A stretch of 64,000 nucleotides of DNA from Mycoemilia scoparia (Eukaryota; Kickxellomycota; Kickxellomycetes; Kickxellales; Kickxellaceae). The notes under the pieces are model-generated. The model saw nothing but the letters and a program-made list of their open reading frames with translations. It did not search any database and was not told the origin of the DNA. Shown piece after piece: positions 34,984 through 45,166 of the stretch (positions are counted from its first letter, which is position 1; the number at the start of each line of letters is the position of its first letter). The translations under genes were made by a program, and so were the position numbers. The stretch is taken from positions 1 to 64,000 of the forward strand of contig JANBPU010000024.1 of the NCBI GenBank assembly GCA_027575805.1, written 5' to 3'.

Positions 34984-36330
34984 ATGCCTCAGATGCTAGT
35001 ATTGGTCGGGCTTCCCGGATGCGGGAAGACCTCGTTCGCCAAGCATGTCCACAAGCACATCAAGGGCTGGGAAGTAATTAACCAGGATGATGTTGGCAGC
35101 CGCACGCAGTGCGAACAGTCTGCCGCCAAGCTTTTAAAGGATGGAAAGAATGTCATCATTGATCGTAGCAATTTCGACGAAGACCAGCGCAAAGTCTGGG
35201 TGAAGATTGCCCAGGATGCTTATTGTGTCGTTGATGCGCTTTTTTTCGACATCGATGTTAAGGTTTGTAAAGAACGCGTCAAGGCTCGCAAGGGCCATCC
35301 CACTGGAGTCGAAGGAAAATTCGGTGCTGAGGTCGTTGCCCGCTTTGATCGTTTGCTTACCAAGCCAATTCCAGACGAGGGCTTCAGATTTATCCACAAC
35401 ATCGCTGTACACCTTCCACCGGTCAAGAAGGGGGATACTGAGGCTGATATTTACTGTGTTGGCACTGTTTCTGCCATCATGAAGATGTTCCCACCATCAC
35501 AAAAGCCCAAGCCATGCGATCCCAAAGAGACCCCACCAGCACAGCCAACCTGCGGCGGAGGCGGAAAGGTCAACGTGAATGTAGTTGTTCAGGGAAGCGC
35601 TGGTGGTTGTGCTACGGGTGGTGGTGATAAGGGCGGTAAGGGGGATGGCAAGGGCGACTTCTTTGATGTCCCATGGAAGGGCAACCCGCCTATCAATGCT
35701 CTTGTCAAGCCCAGCGATGGCTATGGCACATACAAGGAAACCAAGGCCATGTGGGAAGACGAGAACCATACCCAGCACTTTAACCACTCTTTGTTCAACG
35801 AGCAAGCTGAGCGCGAGGGCGGAAAGAACCGCGAGGTGGAACGCAACACCCGCCATCTCCAGCACTCGGACCACATGGTCAACCCCACTGCTGGGCTTGC
35901 ACGCGCCTTTGACCATCTTTCGCTAGACCGTGACCAGAGAGGACACGAAGTTGATGCCTGCGGAAAGAAGCGTCACTTCCACGATCGGTCACACTACTAC
36001 CACCAACACGAGCAGCAGGAGGACGCTAAGCTTGGTACCGCTCGTACCTATGAGCACAAGCACATGAACTCATTCCGCCACATTCACGAGGGCGATCCAG
36101 ACCGCGCCCGTACTGAGGCATTTGAGCACCGTTCCTTCAACTATGCCTTTAGAGGTGGTGCCGGATTCGACCCAGAGCAAGTAATGTCGTGCTCGTCCAA
36201 GAATCGCCTTAAGTTTGAGGACGAGATCAAGGCCTCATTCCAAAATCTGCCATTAAATGAACGATTTTCGTTTGCCCAAAATGTCAAGTTTGAGACCGAC
36301 ATACCCAGCAGGCCGTTTGCTTTCAAGTAA
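34984..36330 (+). CDS. P-loop polynucleotide-kinase-like protein with His-motif repeat tail
   Basis: A single-exon gene of 448 residues. Residues 1-170 form a P-loop kinase of the PNK/AAA_33 type: Walker A GLPGCGKT (9-16), INQDDVGSR (32-40), IIDRSNFDEDQR (58-69) and a lid-like KARKGHPT (100-107). A Gly/Lys-rich linker (about 185-228) follows. The tail (about 260-400) repeats a motif of two residues, then Phe/Tyr/Leu, then one residue, then His. The repeated or aligned positions are H268, H294, H311, R334 (after FHD in a divergent unit), H358 and H382, spaced about 17-26 residues. The last ~50 residues are a separate domain ending FAFK. The kinase half could phosphorylate nucleic-acid ends or a small molecule. 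The tail's role is unknown. Codons are GC-ending, suggesting high expression. Confidence 0.8.
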   Translation: MPQMLVLVGLPGCGKTSFAKHVHKHIKGWEVINQDDVGSRTQCEQSAAKLLKDGKNVIIDRSNFDEDQRKVWVKIAQDAYCVVDALFFDIDVKVCKERVKARKGHPTGVEGKFGAEVVARFDRLLTKPIPDEGFRFIHNIAVHLPPVKKGDTEADIYCVGTVSAIMKMFPPSQKPKPCDPKETPPAQPTCGGGGKVNVNVVVQGSAGGCATGGGDKGGKGDGKGDFFDVPWKGNPPINALVKPSDGYGTYKETKAMWEDENHTQHFNHSLFNEQAEREGGKNREVERNTRHLQHSDHMVNPTAGLARAFDHLSLDRDQRGHEVDACGKKRHFHDRSHYYHQHEQQEDAKLGTARTYEHKHMNSFRHIHEGDPDRARTEAFEHRSFNYAFRGGAGFDPEQVMSCSSKNRLKFEDEIKASFQNLPLNERFSFAQNVKFETDIPSRPFAFK

Positions 36331-37223
36331 AGAGCGTAGCATAGCAAGATTACGTACGAGTAGCTAAACTAGTCTCTCTCTCTCCCATCACACACTTTCA
36401 AACGCCCCTTGTTTTCTTCTATGTGGTCGACGACAACAAACAACGCTGTGGTTTTATATATCCCAAGTCTCTTAAATTTTCATCTTTTATTATCGTATAG
36501 CTACATTGCAAAGCACCATTCATATATTCTATTATTACCGACTTTTGCTTGCTATATACACCCGTTTATTTGGCACTATGTTATTTCTTTTCTTGACCTT
36601 CTTCTAGTCCTTGGCGACCCAGGTTGTTGACATGCTAAATTTATAATTGCGTTTGCCCAAATAACCGGATTCCATTATATAGCATCATAGTCGCCATATT
36701 TTTACATCTAGGCGTTTTTATATTTCCCCATATTGTCTCTCTTCAACTTCTTCACCCAGATACTTCTACATGCTCTTATTCATATAGCCGATAATAGTTA
36801 TTTTTGTTTTTTGTTCTTGGTCTTAAATTTGCGTTTTAGTGCAGTCACACTTTTTCGTGTTGTGAATGCTGTTTTATTTTTTCAATACAGTCTCCTAAAA
36901 ATTTGAGTTAAATTTCGGATATTCTTGGTATTTGATATTAACTATCGGGTTGGTGTTGGTATAGTGACTGTTGTCTAGCAAGAAACATCCCTTTGTGTGT
37001 CGTTAATTAGATCATGCAATAACAACACTATCTGATCTCCTGTGAGATCTGCATTTACCGTCAGTGCTACTTTGTATTGTGTCTTTAGATGCGCACACTC
37101 ATGGTAGAGCGAGCAGCATTGTGAGTGTTTGGTGGTAGTAGCTCATAGATGGGCAGCACAGCGCATCCACCCTGTCTTCTTCCTCTATAATCTACGAGGT
37201 CCAGGAGTTATAATAAACACAAA
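36331..37223. other. intergenic region
   Basis: It holds the 3' end of the P-loop gene and the promoter of eL42. It is AT- and T-rich, without repeats or a clear TATA box close to the eL42 start. No gene was recognised. Confidence 0.6.
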
Positions 37224-38259
37224 ATGGTAAGTATCGCATCTGCGTATTTGTGACCGCATCCATGAAGTATGGTGGTGTTTTTGGGTGATGAAAGATCTGT
37301 GAGGGCTGGATGCGTGCATGTATCCATATCCCGGATAAAAGCATGCTAGCTCAAACATAAAAGCGAATCCAAAAATTGCAGTATATGCATCCATCAAAGA
37401 TACACTGGTTTAGCCACTAAATTGAATCACAAGTTCATTCATCACAATCACAAATTGAATTATTACCGGGACAAGCAATTCGAGGAGATGTAATGATACT
37501 AGAGAATATATTCGCGAAATGCTGGCACCCGGTTTTTGGATTTGACAATACACGACAGGCTATGAAATCATAATAATCGACAGCTTTAAATTACAAATTC
37601 CCGCAGAATTACCCATGCACCAATGCACCATATTTCCAAAGCATTTTATGCTTGTTGGAGTGGTTTACAAAGATATATACCAAATGCTAAAGCCAGACAA
37701 CCAGGCAATTATTCGAGCCAAGATTTGTATACTAACAATTGCTATGTGTATAAAACACTTTTGGCAATGCTTGTATAGGTCAACATCCCAAAGACCCGCA
37801 ACACCTTCTGCAATGGCAAGAACTGCCGCCGCCACACCCCCCACAAGGTGACCCAGTACAAGACTGGTAAGGCCTCTCTCTTCGCCCAGGGTAAGCGCCG
37901 TTATGACCGCAAGCAGAGCGGTTTCGGTGGTCAGACCAAGCCCGTCTTCCACAAGAAGGCCAAGACCACCAAGAAGATTGTGCTCCGTCTCGAATGCACT
38001 GTCTGCAAATACAGACAGCAGATGCCCATCAAGCGCTGCAAGCACTTCGAACTCGGTGGTGACAAGAAGACCAAGGCAAGTATAAATCACTATTATAAAA
38101 CTATCTGCATTGTTTTTTGATAAACAAATATGCCGGATATTAGATTTACGCAGCGATGTATATGTGAACCATATATTAATCAGAAAACATGTAAATTCTA
38201 ACAACGACTTGTGATATATACATATATGCATTTTATAGGGTGCTGCTCTTGTTTTCTAA
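37224..38259 (+). CDS. RPL42: ribosomal protein eL42 (L44/L36a)
   Basis: Three exons: 37224-37226 (the ATG alone), 37779-38075 and 38239-38259. They join in frame to 106 residues, the exact length of the yeast protein. Conserved features are the two Cys pairs (C12/C17 and CTVCKYR...KRCKHF) that bind zinc, and [18 protein letters not shown]. The last exon encodes GAALVF. Intron 1 (552 bp) directly follows the start codon, as is common in fungal ribosomal protein genes. Intron 2 starts with a GC donor (AAG|GCAAGT). Residue 56 is proline, the usual state; glutamine at this position gives cycloheximide resistance in several yeasts. The protein sits near the ribosomal E site. Confidence 0.97.
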
Positions 38260-38939
38260 ACTGCGATGTTGTTGTCTCCTACCGTGGAGTCTGTCCACAA
38301 GAATATGGTGTTTATAGCGGTGCTTTTATCACGCCACCATTGACCACGTTTATATTCACGTTGCATCCAGCTATAACTAAGCGTAATATATAGATTTAAA
38401 TGGTGTTTTGGGCATTGATATATACACTCCTCAAATAAAGCTCAGCTTGTAACTCTCAGCATTAATTATTAACCAGGATAAAGTGTTATTTACAATGATC
38501 CTTTAGAAGACAAGATTTGCCCCTGTAGTGATGGTGGTTATATCTTGAAATCATACCAATCAAACATTTAGCCTGCCTCATAGGCGGTGTTGTGGAGCAA
38601 AGAGCTTGAAATATGTATCTCTTGGCCTTTTTGATATATCATATTGTAATAGCTTGTTAATGGCAAAGCCATGTATGATATATATATGTATATTCCCACA
38701 TACTATCTATCTAATTGGATACATACGTTCCTCTCATGGTTGGGCTGTCCGTTTCCTCATCCTTAAAATCTGGTAAACACAGGACTTTATTTGGCTATAA
38801 ATATCGCAAGGCGTCTGACCTCCCAGCATTGCTCAGCAAGTATTCAATTCTTTCTAATATCCCCTTTTAAACAAAATAATAGTATCCCCCTTAATTCTCG
38901 ACATCTGTAATATCTACATACAATCCACAAGTCCAAGCG
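38260..38939 (+). promoter_or_regulatory. intergenic region with promoter of the Kre9-like gene
   Basis: A TATA box (TATAAATA) at 38,796-38,803 lies about 140 bp before the start codon and is followed by a pyrimidine-rich leader. The rest is AT-rich with no gene seen. Confidence 0.55.
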
Positions 38940-39551
38940 ATGACCATGAACAACAAAGTTTTGAGCCAGTGTATCATCATTGTCTTTATCATGGCTATTC
39001 TAGCTATTCAGGTCCTGGCAGGAGCTGATCGCGTAATCACACCCATGAGAGGCACAAAGTGGGTGCCTGGCGAGGAAGTCCAAGTGGCGTTCAGATATGT
39101 TGGAGCAATAGGCGAAATGACCCCGGGCTATGAGATCGACCTAGTAACTGGGGATCCAAACAACACCGAGATCGTCGCCATACTCAACGAGAGCTACAAG
39201 CCCAGCTCAGCTGGCATATCCCGACTAAATATCACGGTTCCCAAAGATGTCGAGCTTGGTGACGAGTATATCGTGCGTGTTGGCGATCCAACCACAGACA
39301 CCGAGTGGGTCTATTCCCAAAAGTTCTCCATTGTCAAGAGCAAGGGTGGCTCGAAGAAGAGTGGTGGGTCTGACGAGGATGAAGATGACGAGTCTCTCTT
39401 TGATGACCAGGACACGGAAAAGGACAGCAGCAATAATAGCAACGCGGGGCTATCGAGATTTGGCAATGGTGTTGGTTCCAGTATGTTTGCAAGCGTGGTG
39501 GCCATAGCTTGTTTGTCCATAGTGACTAGCATCATGGTCTTCACAAACTAA
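38940..39551 (+). CDS. Kre9/Knh1-like secreted, probably GPI-anchored cell-wall protein
   Basis: A single-exon gene of 203 residues. It starts with a signal peptide (hydrophobic core about 11-26, ending LAGAD). One Kre9/Knh1-type immunoglobulin-like domain follows (about 29-130), marked by RVITPMRGTKWVPGEEVQVA, YEIDLVTGD and VPKDVELGDEYIVRVGD. Potential N-glycosylation sites include NNTE, NES and NIT. A very acidic spacer (about 145-162) leads to a Ser/Asn-rich segment and a C-terminal hydrophobic tail preceded by small residues, the layout of a GPI-attachment signal. Proteins of this family sit at the surface or in the wall and are linked to beta-1,6-glucan assembly. Here a structural or sensory role is equally possible. 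Confidence 0.85.
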   Translation: MTMNNKVLSQCIIIVFIMAILAIQVLAGADRVITPMRGTKWVPGEEVQVAFRYVGAIGEMTPGYEIDLVTGDPNNTEIVAILNESYKPSSAGISRLNITVPKDVELGDEYIVRVGDPTTDTEWVYSQKFSIVKSKGGSKKSGGSDEDEDDESLFDDQDTEKDSSNNSNAGLSRFGNGVGSSMFASVVAIACLSIVTSIMVFTN

Positions 39552-40491
39552 GCAATGGTAGATGCACTGGCATGTGCAAATGGACTGTGTGCCAAGTATG
39601 TGATTTTCACCCAGCCTTTATATAGCTTTTTTTGTGGCTATTGGTTCACATTATAAATACTACATTGTCAAGATAACAATAGCAAGCGATGCTGGATTTA
39701 CCTGGCCGTTGCTGCTGCTGGTGATGGTATTATCAAATTAATAGATAGGACGCGGAGCTTATCAGGACAGTAGAAAGGCCATTTTACTAGGCGTTGGGTC
39801 TTTTCGAATACCTGATCGCAGTACACGTATAGTTTGCTGCAGTGCCTTCGGTTATTTGAGTGCACGGTCCGGACCCGATGATGCTATGCGACAATGGCAG
39901 AGGAGGAGAGGACCAGGTGGTTTGTGGCAGGGAAAGTTGGTCAAGGGGAAGCACAGGAGGCCTTGCTAGAATGACTGGTGTCTCCACACGCAAATCTGTT
40001 CTATGGTGTGCACTATTGCTCCCCAGTCACGACTGGCCCGCTCCACTGACAAGTGTTTTGTGTAGGCGTGTGCGTGGAAATGCAGAGTGGGTACAATGAA
40101 GATCACCCAGGTAGCTAGCAAAGACCAGGGGTGATCAGCATCTTGAGCACAGAAATAACGCATGACTTGATAGGATGTTGACTAGTGTCACAGCCTAATG
40201 ACGCTGCGCTGCTCCATTTATTTAATAAAGCAATGTTCATCTCCTCCTCCTTCACCCCTACCTCTATCTTTATCTCTCTCTCTCTCTCTCTCTTACTTTA
40301 TCAATATATTGCTTTCATTGATCTGTTGATGCCAGTGCTTCCAAGCATTACTATTTATTATACATAGCCTATATCGTTTAAACAGCAAATTCCACCCCGC
40401 CCTGTATTTTTACATTAAAGACCTTTGATATACACACAGTATCTGCCTGTATATTTCCCCTTCTTCCTTCCTTCCTTCTTGAAATTACAAA
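39552..40491. other. intergenic region
   Basis: It holds the 3' end of the Kre9-like gene and the bHLH promoter, with a CT microsatellite at about 40,272-40,293 and CTTC repeats just before the bHLH start codon. No gene was recognised. Confidence 0.6.
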
Positions 40492-41687
40492 ATGGAATCA
40501 AATGGCAACATACTGGCACACTCAGCTAGCCTACTAAGTCCGCACGAACAAAATGAAATTTCTAGCTTTCTATCAGATTTCAAGGCCGGAAAGCCAAGTA
40601 TGCCACAAACTCGTAAGTTTCTATTGTCAATATATATAATCCCACCGATATTATTGTGCTCAACACAATAATTTAGCATAAAAGTACCTATTTCAGGATC
40701 CTGTTGCTGCTGTTTAGCTACACAATAAAGCTGTATTTGTATAAACCTGCTTGTAAACATTCGCTGCTATTATCAGGGAGTAACATTATTATTCTTCAAT
40801 CACGGTTTTTCTTTATGTAGAGGGGGACCAGTCATCGCCAATATCTCCAGGAGAACCATTTCCGTCTATGGTCGGCCTTGGACTTGTATCGCCAATCACC
40901 ACATCATACCAACAGGCAGGGATCCATATGGGTAGCAGCCGAATCATATCGCCGCACAGCTTAAGCCTTACAAATCCACCTCATCATCAGAACTTACCAG
41001 TGGTTTCTCCAATCAACAACAACAACAGCAGCAGCAACACACATATGGATGCCAGCGCCAATATACACCATCATTACTCTCACCCCCATCCAATTCCAAT
41101 CAATACCGCTGTCCCTAGTAACAGCAACAACGCTATGACTACTACAAAGGCTAGCACGAGTGCAGCATCTGCAGTGAAGGGATCAAAGCCACATAATATA
41201 CCCAGCCCAATATCGATACCAACAGAACACAATAGAACACTGTCGATCCAGGCTACACCCAGAGAAACTGATACACCCACGACGACAGCAACACCGACAG
41301 CTCGTTCGAAAAAGACTCAGCCAAAACCACGGCGGATGAGGAAAAAAGGAGAGCTCCTTAATGAAGAGGAAAAGAAGGCCAACCACATTGCATCTGAACA
41401 AAAACGGCGTCAGAACATCAAGGCTGGATATGCACAACTATCACAGATCGTGCCCACATTGTCTCAAAACCAAAGAAGCGAAGCAATTGTACTACAAAAG
41501 AGTAAGAACAAGCATATTTTTCGCGACCACTTGGATCAGTAGTGGATTGTCTCAACATCAGACATAACTAACATATATTTATTGACTTTTAAATGTGCTT
41601 GTGTTTATAGCTGTGGAATATGTACGATACCTTTTGGTAGAGAGAAACATCCTGGAACAACAGTTGAACACCATGAATAGCGAATAA
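40492..41687 (+). CDS. bHLH transcription factor (Ino4-like)
   Basis: Three exons: 40492-40612, 40821-41501 and 41611-41687, joining in frame to 292 residues. The bHLH domain lies at about 222-287. The basic/helix 1 part is KKANHIASEQKRRQNIKAGY and the loop and helix 2 run RSEAIVLQKTVEYVRYLLVE; intron 2 falls inside helix 2. The Glu and Arg residues that contact an E-box (HIASEQKRR) are present. The remainder is Ser/Asn/His/Pro-rich and disordered. Domain sequence resembles fungal Ino4-type or Max-like factors that heterodimerise on CANNTG sites. The target genes cannot be told from sequence. The short C-terminal exon is required to complete the second helix. Confidence 0.88.
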
Positions 41688-43481
41688 TAGATGTCCTATG
41701 CCCAGTATTGTTCTGTATCTTGCCTTTCCTAGAGAGTAACCACTTTTATCACTGTGATCATCGTCACTGGTATCAAAGCACTCAACATAAACCCACTACC
41801 AAGCATTTTGTATCTATTTCCTATAAGCCTGTCTGTCTGCCTGTTTCTGTACACTGTATTTTGTTGACTGCTTTGAATTTCCATTCGCCTTTTCAAGGAT
41901 GCGTTTGCGATATTCGACCAAAGAGTCTGCCACATATTTTCATGGCAATATTTGCTTTTTGACCTATTCTGTTCCCTTCCATCAACCACATATATTTTAC
42001 TAATCTGTATAATTAGTATATTCACCCAGATATCTCTAATTTTCTGGGCGTATCCCCTTCCCTTCTTCAACACACCCACTCTACCAACAAAGACATGACG
42101 CCACAGTGTCTGCTGGTATAAATATATTATAAACATAGTTCTCATTGTTGTTTCCCCGCTCGCTTATCTTCCTTTTAGATAATAAACATAACAATCACAT
42201 CATGTGTTTCATCAACATTCCTGAGCCACTATATAACTGTAACGCTTGTGCCCATACTCAATCCCCCCCCCTCATGTCCTGCTGTTGTAATGGAAATAAA
42301 TATATATAAAAACAGAGATCTATTGATAAAGGATCTCAGAAAACGTGGGACTCACAAAGGTTTGAAAAATTAAAGGCAGAGCAGCAGTCTCTAAACGCTT
42401 CTCTGCTGAGAGATTGGGGCCAGATCAGGTCAGGACGTCTGTCTGAGTTGTGATACTCTTGGGGAGCAACAGGATCTTTGGGTTTGGGCCACCGCCCCAT
42501 GCCCCTCAACACTACTACACACAGAAGCACAAGTTAATTCATACACAGCATTGTTTTCGGGCCAGCTGAATTTACATAAAATAAAATTAGTCATTTATGG
42601 TCATATGTCAGAATCTCCTTTCAAGATGTGCACCAGAAGAATACCCTGGATAATAGCCAATGATTCACCAGGCTCCAGCCAAAGTTTATGGGCTATGGGC
42701 CGATTTGCAGGGAATATATAAGGGTACCAATCTGTTTCCTTTTGGTGGCCAACAACTATAGGGGCAATCACAACCAAATGGATGGTGGTCACCTTGCAAA
42801 AAAATAACTACACATATTCAAGTACTACAGTGATATATGCGGAGAGGCAATGGATACTCAGGTTGGCCCATTAAGACATTTGTCTGGGCGGACCCCGTTG
42901 AATCAGCCACTCTCCGCAGTAACCTTATCAGGCCTTTGAGCAGAGGTTATTGGTTTATTGGCCAAACCAGACAGTTCAGCACTTTAACCAATAAAAGAAA
43001 ATCGTATGGATAATGGTTCTAGCACTGAAAAGAATGCCATATCACTTCTTATCCGCCAACACAGTTGTTGCAGTCGGCAGCGGCAGTATTTAAAAGGTCG
43101 GCGGATAGGCGTTTCTCTGTGTAAGCTGAGCGGGAGTCCAGTTGCTGAGACACCACCTACAGCTCAATGAGCTTCTTATTCTGAGTAATCAACAGAGCCC
43201 ATTGTAGAAATCCTTTGCAAAATAGATAAGCTGATGAAAAAATTGTCTTAATAGTCATTGTGCGCCAAGAAAGTGCAGCACCAAACGTAATGTTTAAGGT
43301 TTTTATTGATAATTAGTACAAAATATAATAGTGGTATAGAAATGTTAACTTGAGGAGTAGAGTTGGGGTTATGTGTAAAATCAAATAGGTTGTTTGTTTG
43401 GGTTAGGGGGTATTGTGGAAAAAGTAAGAAAGATATTCTATATACATTTGTAGTGCTGTAATTAAACAGCTGTTGTTGAAA
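41688..43481. other. tail-to-tail intergenic region
   Basis: It lies between the bHLH gene (+) and bZIP gene (-) stops. It contains a decayed family A relic at about 42,737-42,815 and a C-run near 42,263. CCAATAAAAG near 42,978 followed by TATTTAAAAGG near 43,088 on the plus strand could be a promoter for an unannotated transcript, but no coding frame follows. Confidence 0.5.
42737..42815. mobile_element. family A MITE, truncated relic
   Basis: The core GGTGGCCAACAACTATAGGG, GCAATCACAACCAAATGGAT and a decayed right end (CACCTTGCAAAAAAATAACT) are visible. The left inverted end is missing. Confidence 0.65.
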
Positions 43482-44978
43482 TTATGCAAAGACTGGAACA
43501 AGGGGAGATGGGGGTGCTGCAGCAAAAGATGTGGATTCAAGCGCGCACTGGGTAGAAACAATGTCAATTAGTGCAGAGTAGAATATAGCCATTGTCTCAA
43601 AGGATGGTACCTGGATAGATGTACGACCAAGGAGCTGATCCAAGCCATGTGGGTAGGGTGATGATGGCTGAGTAGCACTTCTAAAGTTGCTGGTGGTGGG
43701 TGCGGCAGTGGCAGGCTCTATTGAGCTTGCGATGACTGCTGCAGCGGTAGCAGAGGTATCTGGAACAAGAACGGTCTGTACAGTAATAACGGTGTTCTTT
43801 GATGCCGACCACTGGCTGGAGCCAGACTTGGAAGTATTCCCGTTGGGTGGAACGTCCTTGTTGGGACGGAATCTGACTATAGGCGAGGTTGGTCTGCTGG
43901 TCTCAGCGCTAGCAGAGGCTGTGGAACGGGAGGCAATAGTCTTGAGGCCTTGCTTGGATGAAGAAGGAATGGAAAGAGAAAGGCTTTCCAGCTGCTTACG
44001 CAAGAGCTGCAGCTCGTCACGAAGCTGCACGTTCTCGCCCTTGACACGAGAAAGCTCAGAGGTTAGTTTCTTATTTTCATCCTGGTACTGCTTGACCTGG
44101 CCCTCAAGGTTACCAATATACTCCTTTCTGCGGACTCTGAAATTACGAGCAGATATCTTGTTGCGGAGCTGACGGCGTTCCTTTGATGAAAGCGACTTGA
44201 TATCAATCCCATCGAGCTCATCATCGTTCTCCTTGCTGCTGACATTGTCAGTCGAAGACTTGAAAGTTTGCTTGGCTTGTGGAGCCTTTGACGAGACACT
44301 GGTCTTTCTGGTTGCCGCAGTGGTGGTGGTGGCCTTCTTGTTCACACTAGGTGTTTCAACATCCATAGCAGTGCTATCATTGTTCACAAGTGTGGTGGCG
44401 ATGTGGTTGTTGCTGATATTGCTGGCCTTCTTGGCTGCTGGGATATCATTCATGGGCTTGTTTGTGCTGGCAGGAGTAGGGGTCTTTTGCGCATCAGCCA
44501 ATGCTTGTTGCTGGGTAATGCTGCTGTTGTTATTAGGAAAGATCGAAAGAATGTTATCTGGAGTGATTGATGGCATGGTTCCACCAGGGAACAATGTGGT
44601 CAAGAGTGAGTCCAGCTGCTGGGGGTCGTTGAGACAGTCAAGTAAGGCTTGATTGGTGCTGATGTTTGATGGGTCCACGCCAGCAGGAGCACCGCCAGCG
44701 GAAACCGGAGGAAACTGGAGACTTGAAGCAGGAGAGTTGACAGTGCTAGGAGTACTGGGGCCGGTTACAGCTCCAAACAGAGTTTCATTGTTACCTAGCC
44801 AGAAATCCAAGGCAGTCTGAGAGTCCATGCCGGAGGTAGGGGAGGATGAGGCGGCCTTTGAGCTGGATGGGGAGCCCATGAGGGTGGTCGTATTGCTGCT
44901 ATCGGAGGTAGTAACGTCCATAGAGGAGTCAACAAGAGATGGGTTGATGAAGGTTTCAAATACGTCGCTTCCGTCCAT
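43482..44978 (-). CDS. bZIP transcription factor
   Basis: A single-exon gene of 498 residues. The bZIP domain lies at about 265-332. The basic region is RRQLRNKISARNFRVRRKEY, with the N-x7-R signature (N273...R281). The zipper has heptad Leu/Val/Ile positions in NLEGQVKQYQDENKKL through LRDELQLLRKQL. Flanks are Ser/Thr/Pro/Asn-rich and probably activating or disordered. The last ~60 residues are hydrophobic enough to fold (YPHGLDQLLGRTSIQVP onward). It should bind DNA as a dimer in the nucleus. Subfamily and targets are not clear. The 5' leader has a GA/CT microsatellite about 155 bp before the ATG. The flanking intergenic regions are unusually long, suggesting complex regulation. Confidence 0.88.
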   Translation of the reverse strand: MDGSDVFETFINPSLVDSSMDVTTSDSSNTTTLMGSPSSSKAASSSPTSGMDSQTALDFWLGNNETLFGAVTGPSTPSTVNSPASSLQFPPVSAGGAPAGVDPSNISTNQALLDCLNDPQQLDSLLTTLFPGGTMPSITPDNILSIFPNNNSSITQQQALADAQKTPTPASTNKPMNDIPAAKKASNISNNHIATTLVNNDSTAMDVETPSVNKKATTTTAATRKTSVSSKAPQAKQTFKSSTDNVSSKENDDELDGIDIKSLSSKERRQLRNKISARNFRVRRKEYIGNLEGQVKQYQDENKKLTSELSRVKGENVQLRDELQLLRKQLESLSLSIPSSSKQGLKTIASRSTASASAETSRPTSPIVRFRPNKDVPPNGNTSKSGSSQWSASKNTVITVQTVLVPDTSATAAAVIASSIEPATAAPTTSNFRSATQPSSPYPHGLDQLLGRTSIQVPSFETMAIFYSALIDIVSTQCALESTSFAAAPPSPLVPVFA

Positions 44979-45127
44979 GGTTTAAGGAGCTGACTAATAG
45001 AAATTGCAATTGCTAGGCAAGAGATTTGAAAGGGTTTTAGTAATGGGCAGGCACTAAATAGAGGTCTCTCTAAGGACAGTGGCGAGGCTGTATCGGAAAA
45101 TATAGCACCACCAAGGATAGTTAAAAT

Positions 45128-45166
<39 letters not shown>

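Noticed and set aside
37227..37778. Possible box C/D snoRNA in eL42 intron 1 (TGATGA near 37,288)
   Set aside because: No CTGA box at suitable spacing and no terminal stem.
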